Shown: piece after piece, positions 10,930 to 20,989 of the stretch
Layout of the letters: the number at the start of each line of letters is the position of its first letter
How positions within the stretch are numbered: the first letter of the stretch is position 1
NCBI RefSeq assembly: GCF_004193775.1
Contig: NC_041004.1
Location: 9,476,648-9,540,647 of the forward strand
Direction: 5' to 3'
DNA: 64,000 nt
Source of the DNA: Glycine soja
Lineage: Eukaryota; Streptophyta; Magnoliopsida; Fabales; Fabaceae
The notes under the pieces: generated by a model
Databases searched by the model: none
Seen by the model: the letters and a program-made list of their open reading frames with translations, nothing else
Told to the model about the DNA's origin: nothing
Made by a program: the position numbers and the translations under genes

Positions 10930-11306
10930 AACATAACAACATCGATTTTTTAAGGATAATCGATGTTAACTGAATATAGTTAACATCGGTTTTTTTACAT
11001 CGGTTTTTTAAAAAACCGATGTTAAGATCAACTCCTTAACATCGGTTTTGAGAAAACCGATGTTAACTCTATCAAGTTAACATCGGTTTTGCCAAAATCA
11101 ATGTTACCATATTCATCTTAACATCATGTTAACATCAATTTTTTAAATAGCCGATGTTAACATGAAGTAGTTAACATCGGTTTTGGTAAAATCGATGTTA
11201 AGTAACTTCATTTAATTACAAAAATGTCACCGCGCTTTCGTTAACATCGGTTTTCGCAATAACCGATGTTAATGGAGCGATGTAGAAAGCCTTTTTTTTA
11301 GTAGTG
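10930..11306 (-). repeat. Subterminal ACATCGG repeats and 5' TIR of element B
   Basis: About ten copies of AACATCGGTTTT or its inverse are arranged mostly as hairpins (ttaacatcggttttgagaa and partner). They end in aaaaaaaagg followed by the terminal CACTACTA (minus strand). In En/Spm-type elements such repeats bind the element's own regulatory protein. The flanking 11307-11309 (gct) is the first candidate base triplet of a target duplication. Confidence 0.8.
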
Positions 11307-11984
11307 GCTCCAGCAGCACAGACACGTCCAGGGTGCTCTGGACGTCCAATAGCAGCGGTGAGAACATCCTGACGTCCATGGGGGACGAAGGATCCCTGTG
11401 ACGCTTGCTCCTCAAAGGAATCCTGCACAGAAAAGACACATTTGCACATGGCATTCACCAAATAAAGAAATATAATTCTAATGGTTAGTTGAAAATGACT
11501 TGCGATCTTCTCAGCGATTTCTTTTGCAGCCTCAATCGTCATCTCCCCTGTTTTCTTGGTGCAGGCCATCTTCCACTTCATGTGGCGTCTAACGGGGGAT
11601 GGAGGGTTGATGACGCCATCAACGCTTCCTGATTGTGCAACTTCCTCCAGCTTCTTCATGGTCTTCTCAGCCAGGAGCTTCTGCTCTAAATATTCATAAC
11701 CCCCACGAGACAAAACGTGGGGGGCAGTGTTTTATTTCTGGATGGCCTTTGCCTTTTTCCGCACATCCTGCAAAAATAAAACAATAATCTTTCAAATTTC
11801 TAGAATGAATTATAACAAGTTAATGTTTTTTGAAAAACAACATAAATGGCAAGGTACATACCTCCCAAGAAGGGTCTCTGCGAGTCTAACAAAACTGGGC
11901 CCATTTTTCCTTGCTTATGTCGTATTTCTCACAAACAGTGTCATCCACACTGTCCTGATCGACTGTAAGGGCCCATTTCCTCGT
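11307..11984 (-). pseudogene. Second CACTA gene (Transposase_24-like part), element C, disrupted
   Basis: Exons are homologous to exons 2, 3 and part of 4 of the gene at 37655-40620. Exon 4 starts at 11422 after a CTGTGCAG acceptor and is cut at 11307. The frame around 11713-11500 reads MSRGGYEYLEQKLL, KLEEVAQSGSVDG and MKWKMACTKKTGEMT. The donor after it is GC (AAGATCGCAAGT) instead of the GT in element D. The exon-2 part (about 11984-11862) is joined directly to TNP2. ULP1-like C-terminal exons are absent because element B begins at 11306. Confidence 0.85.
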
Positions 11985-11994
11985 GGGCCCATTT
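11969..11994. other. Deletion junction with duplicated 10-mer
   Basis: The sequence gggcccattt occurs at 11969-11978 and again at 11985-11994. Left of it the text matches exon 2 of the second CACTA gene; right of it TNP2 sequence (ttttaggtagtgtg) starts. By comparison with element D, roughly 3.2 kb from the middle of TNP2 to exon 2 is missing. The short duplicated filler is typical of end-joining or aborted gap repair. Confidence 0.75.
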
Positions 11995-12529
11995 TAGGTA
12001 GTGTGTTGTCCTCTGGAAGCAGATTGTGCACTAACTCAAACAGTGAGGTAAAACTTTTGTCATTCCACCCATACCTAGCCTTCACATTAACCAGACTTAA
12101 CACCGCAGACAACAGGGTTAAGGATTTCTTGCACCCCGTATACAAAGGCTTCTTTGAATCACTCTACAATCCTTCATACACAAGGGTGTGTGCTTGCTGA
12201 AAAGACTCTTGTCCAAGGTCACGAATCATGTCCTCCAAGCGATCTCCCATTTCTACATCAAACGGTTCAGATTGGGACCCACTCTGTATGTCTGTCACTT
12301 CAACATGCCATATCCACGTCGTGTAATTCTTCTTAATCCCATCACACGATAGATGATCCTGTATGTCGTCCAGTAGTTGTCGTCTTCCGTTCAAACAATT
12401 GATGCAAGGACAATAATATTTTCCTTCTTCATTCAGTCGACCTCTTTCTAAAGCAAATTGCAAGAACTGCTCGACGCCATCCTCATATTCTGGGCTCATG
12501 CGACTTTGATTGATCCAACTTCGATCCAT
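11985..12529 (-). pseudogene. TNP2 N-terminal fragment, element C
   Basis: It begins at ATG 12529 (MDRSWINQSRMSPEYE) and retains the transposase-associated domain (YYCPCINCLNGRRQ) and the start of the Tnp2 region (SLTLLSAVLSLVNVKARYGW, then LLPEDNTLPK), about 180 codons. It stops at the deletion junction. A TAG lies near 12164 (YEGL stop), so it was broken before or after deletion. No catalytic core remains. Confidence 0.9.
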
Positions 12530-13135
12530 CTAAGCAATTCCATGCATGAAAATCTCACTTTTTTATTTATAGGTGTGGCCCTATCTCATTTAGGAAGACT
12601 GTCTTTTATGTTAGCTTCATACGTCAGGGTTAGCATTATTTTGAAAAATTTGACTAAATTTTGGTAGCATTTCGCATTGGTCTCCAAGTACACGACATGA
12701 CATCGGTGAAATTAATTTCCTGATAATCAAGTATGCACTCAGAGAACAACTTGAAATGCATTGTACCAAAATTTCATCAAATTAATCAAAATAATAATAA
12801 CCTTAACGAATGAATCTAACATAAAAATACTTGTCTCCCCAAATTGTCCAAACGGACAATTCAAGACTAAATACAATGACTAATGCAAACTATCCGTAAG
12901 AATCATTGCATTCAATCTCAAACGGGAATCTAAGGTTCACTCAACATGAACAACAGTTGTTTATATAGCAAATTACATTGATGACGTACAAGAACATACA
13001 AAATATAAATTTCGATTATAGACAAATATCGACATCAACAGTTGTTTGTATAGCATATTACATTCATGACATACAAGAACATACAAAATGTAAATTTCGA
13101 TTACAGACAAATATCGACATCAATAGTTCTTTATG
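12530..13135 (-). promoter_or_regulatory. Conserved TNP2 leader, element C, with tandem duplication
   Basis: This is homologous to the leaders at 4394, 33880 and 57949. About 12950-13035 and 13036-13120 are two tandem copies of an 82-86 bp unit (tatagcaaattacattgatg and its near copy), seen once in element B. It is therefore a duplication private to this copy. Confidence 0.7.
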
Positions 13136-13517
13136 TAACTAATTTGGAATTCTGGGTTTCGGGGGTGCGTATGCTTTATTATTGTAGTTGGGTATGTGTC
13201 TTCTTCTGTGAATATGTTGGAGGTATGACAGTTTCATTTTATCTGTGATTCATTGTTATTTGAGGCTTTTGGATTAGAGAGGGACGGTCTTGAAGCAACA
13301 GTCTTGTTTGGCCATTGTTGATTCAATGGAGTTTGTTGAGTCGAACCCTCTCTTCCAAAACCCCAAATACATGTCTTATTTTGTGCTTCTCCTCCAACTT
13401 GGTGTGAGATTGGCGTTTGGAGGGTTGATTTGTAAGGACAAGTTTGGTTATGCTGGGAATAGCTCCTAACAGACATGTCTTTATCTCTTTATGTTGTTGG
13501 TAAATAACTTGATATTA
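13136..13517. other. Element C interior, no supported gene
   Basis: The start (cttattattgtagttgggtatg) is shared with element B at 4899-4925. The minus strand has an 80-codon open frame (13476-13234) without recognisable motifs. I do not call it a gene. Confidence 0.4.
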
Positions 13518-13750
13518 TTAGTTGGTTTGAGCCTTTTTTGGAGGAGGTGGTGGTGGAGAGTGGTAATAGTATGGTTTTTTCTTTGGTGGGGGTGGTGGTG
13601 AGTGGTAGACATAGGGAGGGTGTGGGTGTGGGTGTAGGTGTGGATGAGGATGGGGGTGAGGGTGAGGGCACACTAGAGGTGGGAGAGATGGGTACTTGTA
13701 GGGATTCCTAGGAGGAGGTGGTGGGGAGTGGATGCTTTTTAGTAGTGGGG
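13518..13750 (-). pseudogene. Captured C-terminal piece of an extensin
   Basis: On the minus strand one frame reads HSPPPPPRNPYKYPS, a His-Pro repeat, then YVYHSPPPPPPKKK and PYYYHSPPPPPPKKA, ending AQTN and TAA (13520-13518). Ser-Pro(n) blocks with Tyr-x-Tyr and Lys are the hallmark of extensins, hydroxyproline-rich cell-wall glycoproteins that crosslink through tyrosine. The His-Pro part is less typical. No signal peptide or start is present. It lies in element C in the element's orientation. Confidence 0.75.
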
Positions 13751-14394
13751 TTGGAGAGGGCTGGCCTAGCTATGAGCATCTATATGGATGTGTATACTTG
13801 TATAAACTATTTAAGGCTTCAATTCACTTACTAATCATTTTGTGGGTGAGTGTAAACTGTGGACAAGGGTCATGATTTGGCCAATGTTCAACCTTGGGTT
13901 GTTGGGGATGTTTTAGATTTACTTTTTAGAAAATCCATGAGGTGTTAATGGAGTTGTGATTGAAATTGGATGTTGGATTGATCATACAGGTAATTTGGAA
14001 GGTCCTTAAAGATCAACATAATGTATTAAGAGAAAAAAAAAGAGATGAGAAAGAAGAAAATCAGAGAGAAAAATCTATTTTTCTGCTCTGCCAAGGGAGA
14101 AAACCCTTCTACAATTGTTAAGTTTGCAAACTTAGTGCATGTTTGGATTAAACTTAATTTTGCAAATGTATTTCAAGGTGGATTTCAAGGATAACGGGTC
14201 AGTGGACCTAGAGAAATACACTTTCAGCCTAACAAGAAGGAAGCCTATTAGTTGGGCACTTTTCTGATCCAATTTCTATCAACGAGTATAAGAGCATTAG
14301 AGAAAAATGGAGACACTTACATCAAATTTTTGTGTTAGAGTAGGAGGATTGAAAGTTAATTTTGGGCTGCATGGCTTGGTCACCTCAATGTTGC
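13751..14394. other. Element C interior; shared patch with element B
   Basis: 14175-14250 (aaggtggatttcaaggataac onward) is nearly the same as 5414-5510 in element B, so the two elements share ancestry here. Around 14025-14070 is a purine-rich tract. No gene seen. Confidence 0.5.
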
Positions 14395-14950
14395 AAGGAA
14401 GTATGATATTTGGGGTTTATATCGTCCTATTTTAGCTAAGACAGCACAACATTCCAATAAGTCCTAAGATTGCAAGGCAGCATGAGTTTGGTAAAATTTT
14501 AGTGGAATCGAGCTCTGAGAAAGCTATTGGGTTTGTGTTAGATGGATGCCCTACATCTACATCTACATTGCTGCATCATTATTTCCCACTCTGTCATGAG
14601 TTGAAAGCTCTAACCTCTGCTACAAATCAGAAATCAAGCAAACCTTAGATCAACACATTAAAAGTGGTTCACTTTCATCACAAATCAATAGCAATGCTTC
14701 TCAAGTGGATTCACCCCAAGCTATTATTACTAGTCCTGGTAATGCTAATGCAGTAGCTGCTGCTGCTCTAGAAAATAAGGATCTAGCATAATTTGTTGCT
14801 GCTCTAGAAAATAAGGATCTAGCATTCCTAGTCACACCAAAGCAACAGCAACAACAATAGTGATGGTGATGATAGCCAATTTTATCCTCTCCTACCTTTC
14901 AATCACTCCAGCCTAAAAGACAAAAGTTGGACAACAAAGAAAATGAATAG
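14395..14950 (+). pseudogene. Unrecognised decayed coding fragments
   Basis: A plus-strand frame at about 14463-14647 reads KIARQHEFGKILVESSSEK, AIGFVLDGCP and LCHELKALTSATNQ. A second at about 14650-14790 reads SLSSQINSNASQVDSPQ and NAVAAAALENKDLA. The end (about 14880-14948) reads FQSLQPKRQKLDNKENE and a stop. The biased composition suggests true coding origin, but I do not know the family. A 36-bp direct repeat (tgctctagaaaataaggatc) occurs twice near 14765-14825. Confidence 0.35.
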
Positions 14951-15359
14951 AGAAATGGGTGTAGCTATGTGAGCAACGCGTATCTGAGACAATAGTGAGA
15001 TTTCATTCAGGAAAGTAGCAGAAAATATGCTGCAGCCTTCATGTGCTTATATTGCAAGCAGGCTAGGAAAAAGTGATTAGTGAACTGGAATATACAATAT
15101 GGAAAGGAAAAAAAAAGCTGCCTAACGTTCTCTAATGAAACGGGGCTTATAAACAGTGCTTGCTTGCTTACACCATTCTTTCCTGGGGAAGGATAGGACG
15201 ACTATAGATATAATGTAATTTAGTTCTCAAGATAGTAATAAAAGCCCCTTAAATTTCTATTTCTATTTTTTACATGTTTAATACTCAAACATATAAAATA
15301 TAAAATATATAAGAAACTAAGAAAGATAAAGACAAAAAAACAAGGAAATATAAACTCAC
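14951..15359. other. No gene seen
   Basis: AT-rich sequence with no coding motif; intron-like ahead of the minus-strand exon at 15360 by position. Confidence 0.4.
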
Positions 15360-15457
15360 CTCACTTTTTCACTAGAAGGAATAGTTTGTACGAAGGCTAA
15401 AGGATTTAATCTTACTTCTGACTCTGATAGAGGTTGAGATATTCCAGTGCTTGTAAC
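15360..15457 (-). pseudogene. Isolated exon, family unknown
   Basis: A CATAG acceptor (ending 15458) and GTGAGT donor (15359-15354) bound a 98-bp open exon reading VTSTGISQPLSESEVRLNP and LAFVQTIPSSEKV. Both splice sites are good. No family recognised. Probably captured by element C. Confidence 0.4.
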
Positions 15458-18400
15458 CTATGAACAAAGAAGCTATCAGTAATGCAATAAATAATTATAG
15501 CCATGCTACATAGCCTAACAGCTTTTTTTTTTAATTATAGCCATGCTACACAGCCTAACCCACTATTAAAAAGTTGATGGGTTGACCTTCAAATAAGTTT
15601 AAAAAAAAGGGCAGTTGACCCACCATCCCACCATTGGCCTAGGTTGACCTGTTTTTCCATCTAGAAATCATGCATCATATATAAATGGAAAAGCTACTTC
15701 CCACAAACTAACTACCACTATTCTTTTTGGCCAAGCAAAGACAAAAGCAAAAGTTAAAGCTAGTTTCATATGTTTTACCAACAAAATTCCACCCTGAATT
15801 CCAGACTCAACTTTTATTGTCTTCGTAATGTCATTCTATAAGAATCCAATTAGTTTTAAAAGGTTTGGAGAAAGAGATTCTCATGGAAAGACAATACAAA
15901 GGCAATACAAGTTGATCTGATAGCTTTAGATGCAACTATAAAGTAGTTCCATGAATAAGATGGAGCTACTAGTTCAAAAATTGAGTGCAAAAGATGGGGA
16001 AAGGTCAAAACCATTGAATATTTCTATTCTTTATTTCTATTAGTTTCAATACTATTACTTCAGTACAAATTTTCAAATAAAAATAATAGAATTAATCTAT
16101 ATTTAATTACTATGATACACACAAGAAGAAATGTCATCATCTTTAGCAAATTCTCTTCCAAAGCAATCTGCAACTACAAAAGATTTCCAACAAGTCAAAC
16201 TGCCCCGCAACTAGCTTTAGATGCAACTCACTTGAATTCAACATTAATTCCCCCTCTCAAATGTGTATTACCACATTCAAATTCTCAACAAGTCAAACTG
16301 CCCCACAATATGACTCCACAAACATGGAACAAAATCAAAGCCCAAACTAACCACTGCCCCCAAATATTCAAAGTGAAATAAACTCTAACAAGGACTTGCA
16401 TAGGCGTGCAAGTCCTTGAATTTCACAGACTTCCACCCATATGTAGCTATTTTTGAATTTCAATATCTTATTCCTAGCTTTTTTTTCCTTCTCTTTGCGC
16501 CCAAGAGAACAAACAGAATTAAGAAAACTAATAGAGTGAAATTGATTGAAAATCAGAATGATACAAAAAATGTATGATAAATGCATATAATGTAGGGGCT
16601 TCATCATCATGATGCATAATATTAAAAGTAAGAAACACACAAAGGTATTTTCTACCTTACAAAGGTTATGGGCTGTTGGAAATCAATTTCTCATTTTTAG
16701 GAATATATGAGACCATTTGTGTTACAGGGATTAAATTTTGTTATCAGCTTCTAGAAACAAATCTCAACTCAAAATCCAACTACCCTCAAGCCAAATAATC
16801 ACATCCACTGGCATACCTATCTCCCTCTCCTACCTAGCAAACACACAAAATCTCAACCACCCAAAAAAAAAAGAATTCTATATGAGTATGCTTTTTGTAG
16901 AATAAGTATAATACAAGCACTATTTGTTGGTCAATGGCATGAGCCATTGAACAACACAGAGAATCTTCTATGCATTCGCACTGTCACAGTCACAAGAGAT
17001 ACACAAGCCTCAAGATTGGATTAGTCTTTGAAATTTGGAAAATTCTGCTACCAGAAAATTGCTTCAATAATAAATTAAGGACAAAAAGATAGTAATTTAA
17101 TATGTAGGCTCAAACAAAAGAAAGGAAACATGTGGCTGTACCTATAAGAAAGGTAATACAAAGAAAAGAAAAAAGTCATCCAATTTTGAAGGAGTTCTTG
17201 AATTTGTTATATAAGGGATAGTTATTCTTTTATACTAAGTCTTATATCGTTAGATGAAATTAAATTGAAATTAAATATACAAATACCTATCATTGGATAC
17301 TGGTTAGAAGAAAATTATTTATTATTATTTTTGTACTTGTCAATTTTTTATTTAATTATTTAAAAAAAAAAGATTAACTAGGTAGTGGAATTTAATTCAA
17401 TTGAGACGTTTTTGTTGGTTGGTTTTCTTTGGGCAGATGATATATCCTATTCCTTAAGATTTATAATATGCCTTGACTTAAACATTCATGTACCAAAACA
17501 ATTCATAATAAAATAAGTGTAACCTACTTTGTGATCAAATGATGCATAGAAAGATTACTTATAATTACATGTTAGAATTAGCTTATTTCTCTAGACAGAC
17601 TTTTTATGTTCATGTTTAGTTTTGTCCCCTAAAACCCCATGGAATTGATAATTTTCATGATCACTTTGTGGTTAAGTTTAATTCCTCAAAGTATGTAACT
17701 AGGTTCTCTACATGAGTTGATTTAACAAAATGTGTTGGCATAAAGAGATTACTAAGTTGGATGTGCATATATCTAATGCATCATTTATCCCATTGTTAGT
17801 GTGTTGTATGCATGAACTAAGTGGTTTTGGGGGCATTACAATGAGTAAGTAATGATATATTTTAGGTGTTTTGTTGACTTTTAATTGCATCTATTTACTT
17901 TGTTCATCTGTCAGCTTTGGCAACCATGATGTTGGTAAGAACTCTACTTAATATCCAGATTGGTATAGAATTGACAATCATGCTCATGTGTATAAATCTA
18001 TAAGGTATATCCACCAAACACCAAAGACTTTCTATATGCTATTTAACAACACTCCCTCCGATTAAGCATATATTTTAATTAGGAAAGGCACTGTAGCAGC
18101 TATTTAACAACAAAGCCTCAAAAGTTCAAGTAACACTAAACTCTAAGCATAGCTATCAATCCCAAATAACAAGCAGTGCAGAAGGGCAGACCCTAAAACA
18201 ACTATAGTGAGACTGCAAGAAGCAACATGGCCACTATATTGAAGCTATCTTGTACAAATTAAAAACTTTTTTTTTAATATAGAAAAACTATGGATATACA
18301 TTAACCCAATGAATATTATAGCATATATAATTTATCCATATTCCTTCTCTCATTTATTAATTACATCCCAAACCTAAAATTAGACGAGGAAGGGTGTGTT

Positions 18401-19119
18401 TGTTTTAGTATTAACAAGTCTCAAACGCTAGTTGAATCCAATGTCACAAGATTCTTGGATTGATCTAAGCATGCATCAAAACGTGTGTCGACTACAAACA
18501 AACACATATGAAAACTATCTTACATGGAGACAATAGGTTGTTGCAACAATAAAGGGTTATCAGCTGCATAAGCTTATATAAGAAAATTGAGGCCAAAAAG
18601 GTTATTGAATGAAGAACATGAACTAATTAGACAGCAAAAGATAGAGTACCTAAACTAGGAGCAGCAAGGCAAACAATTAGTGTCTTTGGCTTCTAGCATC
18701 AATTGCATCGAGTCTTCACACAAAAGAATGGTTGGAAGATACTTGAAACTTAAGCTTTTAGACCAAAGCCAAAATCAAACAACTAAAACTGAAACTAAGT
18801 GTCTAATAGATAGGAGCAATGAATGACTATTTTTGAAACATAATCATAGTAACACGAATGGGTAAGAAAAACTAACTGGTTTTGAAACAAAATTAACTAT
18901 AATGACTTAGTATCGTCTTAGTCTAATTTAAATCTCCAAATTCATAGTAACATGAATGGGTAACAAAAGCTATTGTTTGGAAAAATAATCATATTGACTA
19001 GTCTCAGCTTAGTCAAATATCAATCATATTAGTTAGTCTAACTATGGTTTCGAAACATGAGACTAGAGACAAACCACTGAACAATGGATTTTCATCATTA
19101 ACAGAGAACAGAGACATAC
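15458..19119. other. Long stretch without supported genes
   Basis: AT-rich sequence, possibly large introns of captured composites in element C. Visible details: a perfect 11-bp inverted repeat with a 6-base loop at 16390-16417 (aaggacttgca, tgcaagtcctt); near-duplicate phrases tttagatgcaact at 15925 and 16213; and a ctccctccg motif at about 18054 resembling a Stowaway end without a partner. None supports a gene. Confidence 0.5.
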
Positions 19120-19219
19120 CTTCAATGGCTTCCCTGGGAGTCTTAAAGCCAGCCCAATGGATTTCGAAAATCGATTCCCACCCTTTCCGGGACTCTTTCC
19201 TTGCCCAGTTTTCTTCGAG
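19120..19219 (-). pseudogene. Isolated exon, family unknown, near the 5' end of element C
   Basis: A CGCAG acceptor (19222-19220) and GTATGTC donor (19119-19113) bound 33 codons reading [19 protein letters not shown] and [14 protein letters not shown] without stops. The tryptophan-rich, well-ordered sequence looks like a real protein exon. I do not recognise the parent. It sits at the same place relative to the element's 5' end as the exon at 10662-10880 in B. Confidence 0.45.
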
Positions 19220-19399
19220 CTGCGAAAGTGACCAAATGTTAAAACAAAAGGATGTACCTCAATCAATAAGTGGCAGAGACGAACTCGGCAAAGACGAACT
19301 CCACAATGTGCTTACAGTGACGGCAGGGCAGGGCAGTTTGCGGCAAAGACAAACTCAGGTGGAAGGAGAAAGAAGAAGAACAACAGGGTTCAAGCGCGC

Positions 19400-19625
19400 G
19401 GGGTGTGCAATTTCAGGTTTTTAATTTATAAACATAACAACATCGGTTTTTTAAAGATAACCAATGTTAACCTCAACTAGTTAACATCTATTTTCTTAAA
19501 ACCGATATTAACATCAAATAGGTAACATCGGTTATTTAAATAACCAATGTTAACATCAACTCGTTAACATCGGTTTTTCTAAAATCGATGTTAACTACTT
19601 GAGATTAGCATCGGTTATTTAAATA
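19400..19625 (-). repeat. Subterminal ACATCGG repeats of element C, 5' side
   Basis: After the gcgcgcgggg tract (19393-19402) there are about eight ACATCGG-type motifs, several mutated (accaatgttaac, acatctatttt). The array stops at about 19625 within gcatcggttatttaaata, without a terminal CACTA, so the end was lost or replaced. Confidence 0.75.
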
Positions 19626-20559
19626 AGTTGTTTGGTTTGTGATGACAATGTTTTGCGTGTCTGAGCCTCTAACATTTCCTTTCAACTTATGTTTAACTGT
19701 TAGAACTTAGAACTCATTGCACGTCTTTTCTATAAACAATTTAAGTTCATTTATTTCTTGAATGTTTTTTTTTTTTCTGATATGCATTGTAAGCTGATTG
19801 ATACAATGCAACCCTTCTACAAGGAGAAGACAATTGAAAAACAAATTAAAAAAGAATTTGACAAATCCAGTGACTCTTGAAAAAAGATAACTTTATTGTT
19901 GCAGATAATCATAATGCTTTGACAATTGTTAGCGTGTGGGCACCTGTAGTTGTTGTATAAGTGCAGTGTCATTGTTTGTTTATCTCCTTCCTCCTTCTTC
20001 AAATATGTTATCATAAAAGGAGGACATCTTGTTCCTTTTTAATCTTTCTTTCTCTATAGGAAAAAATGTATGACAAGAAGTCCTTAAAGTTTGGCGTGAA
20101 GTGGCAGGTTTGTTAATATAGCATGTTTTTGTTATGCAGTCTCATAGTGTGTTTGAATTAGCTTTATTTGCATTCAATATAAGTTTTTCAATAACAAACT
20201 CTTTCTTGAGCAGTTTTAAAATCACATCTTCAGGTGTTTGAAAATATTATATACTTATCTCTTGTAATTTGAAATATTATATCATCACAAGTTGCTGAAA
20301 AAATGAAAAATCTAATAAATGAAAAAAAATTATATTTACAGCGGGTAATTATCAAACAGGTTTAAATCTAATAAAAGAAAAAATCTATTAAATCTTAATC
20401 TTAAAAATTATATTTACGGCGAGTAATTATCAAACAGATTAAAATCTAATAAATAAAAATGGCATATTTTCTTTGAACAATCGAGTTGTTTTTTAATTTA
20501 TTTTAAATTTAAAAATTAATTATTAAACTAGACCAAAAACATTTAAAAAACATTTTAGA
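19626..20559. other. No gene seen; short internal direct repeats
   Basis: Two near-direct copies of about 55 bp (ttatatttacagcgggtaat and partner) lie at about 20329-20385 and 20405-20460. The rest is AT-rich. This is probably the interior of the second CACTA family whose end follows. Confidence 0.45.
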
Positions 20560-20989
20560 ATGTAAAATTAGCAACCGAATTAGCAACCAAAACTATTATT
20601 TTTAAAAACTTTATTATTTAGTAGCCACCGAATTAGCGACCGACCTTTATTTTAATTTATTTTACAATTAAAATTTAATTTTTTATTAGCGACCGAATTA
20701 ATAACCACATCTCATTTTAATTTATTTTATTTAAAATTTAATTACTTGTTAGCGACCGAATTAGCTACCCCAAACCTCGATTGTTGATTGGTCCCAAGCA
20801 AAATAGTAACCAAATATCTAGCGACCAAATTTTGTGTGCTTGCGACTCAGTAGTTCGGTGGCGAAATAGCAACCGAATAGAAATTCGGTCGCCGAGGGTT
20901 TAGCGACTAGGGTTTTTGCGATGTACATTACTTGGTCGCTATTTCGGTGGCTAAGAGTTTTAGCGACCAAACATGCCTTTTTTGTAGTG
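20560..20989. mobile_element. Terminus of a second, different CACTA family
   Basis: It ends in TTTTTTGTAGTG at 20989 (CACTACAAAAAAGGC on minus). The last 430 bp carry repeated copies of tagcgaccgaattagc or its inverse (for example near 20634, 20682, 20750, 20960), unlike the ACATCGG repeats elsewhere. The element lies to the left of 20989. Its other end was not found in the window. The duplicated copy of the right flank at 47090 lacks the element, giving a near empty site. Confidence 0.7.

Larger units (their letters stand above)
1137..11306 (-). mobile_element. CACTA element B with TNP2 pseudogene and captured host exons
   Basis: The right border at 11306 (TTTTAGTAGTG on plus, CACTACTAAAA on minus) is a 5' terminus with subterminal ACATCGG repeats (10940-11280) and the GCGCGGTGACATTT block shared with A and D. 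Reading leftward come captured host exons (10.9-5.5 kb), the conserved TNP2 leader (about 4.9-4.4 kb) and a full-length broken TNP2 (4393-1197). The 3' part, including the second transposon gene, is absent here because the 5' end of element A follows at 1136. B is inserted in the second gene of element C, whose sequence resumes at 11307. Calling all of 1137-11306 one element is inference from order and orientation. Confidence 0.65.
11307..19625 (-). mobile_element. CACTA element C, internally deleted and interrupted by B
   Basis: Right to left it has subterminal ACATCGG repeats (19438-19625), captured exons (19.2-13.5 kb), the TNP2 leader (about 13135-12530), a TNP2 fragment (12529 to about 11985) fused to exon 2 of the second transposon gene, then exons 3 and 4 until the insertion of element B at 11306. 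The terminal CACTA bases at the right end are not present: the repeats stop at about 19625 and different sequence follows. The internal deletion makes it non-autonomous. Confidence 0.65.

Noticed and set aside
10930..11280. Regularly spaced short repeats that could suggest a CRISPR array (also at 30900-31400 and 40861-41100)
   Set aside because: Spacers are not unique, units are self-palindromic, and the arrays sit exactly at CACTA ends in a plant genome. They are subterminal transposon repeats.
13734..13746. TTTTTAGTAGTG resembling another CACTA terminus
   Set aside because: No ACATCGG repeats lie next to it, and it is at the edge of the extensin-like fragment; chance or composition is the simpler reading.
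16390..16417. 11-bp perfect hairpin that might be a terminator or miRNA stem
   Set aside because: Too short for a plant miRNA precursor and no surrounding gene; likely chance or a small MITE relic.
18050..18070. CTCCCTCCG, a Stowaway-like MITE end
   Set aside because: No inverted partner or TA duplication found within a reasonable distance.
19044..19424. 126-codon plus-strand frame at the end of element C
   Set aside because: It overlaps the better supported, splice-bordered minus-strand exon at 19120-19219 and runs into the transposon leader.
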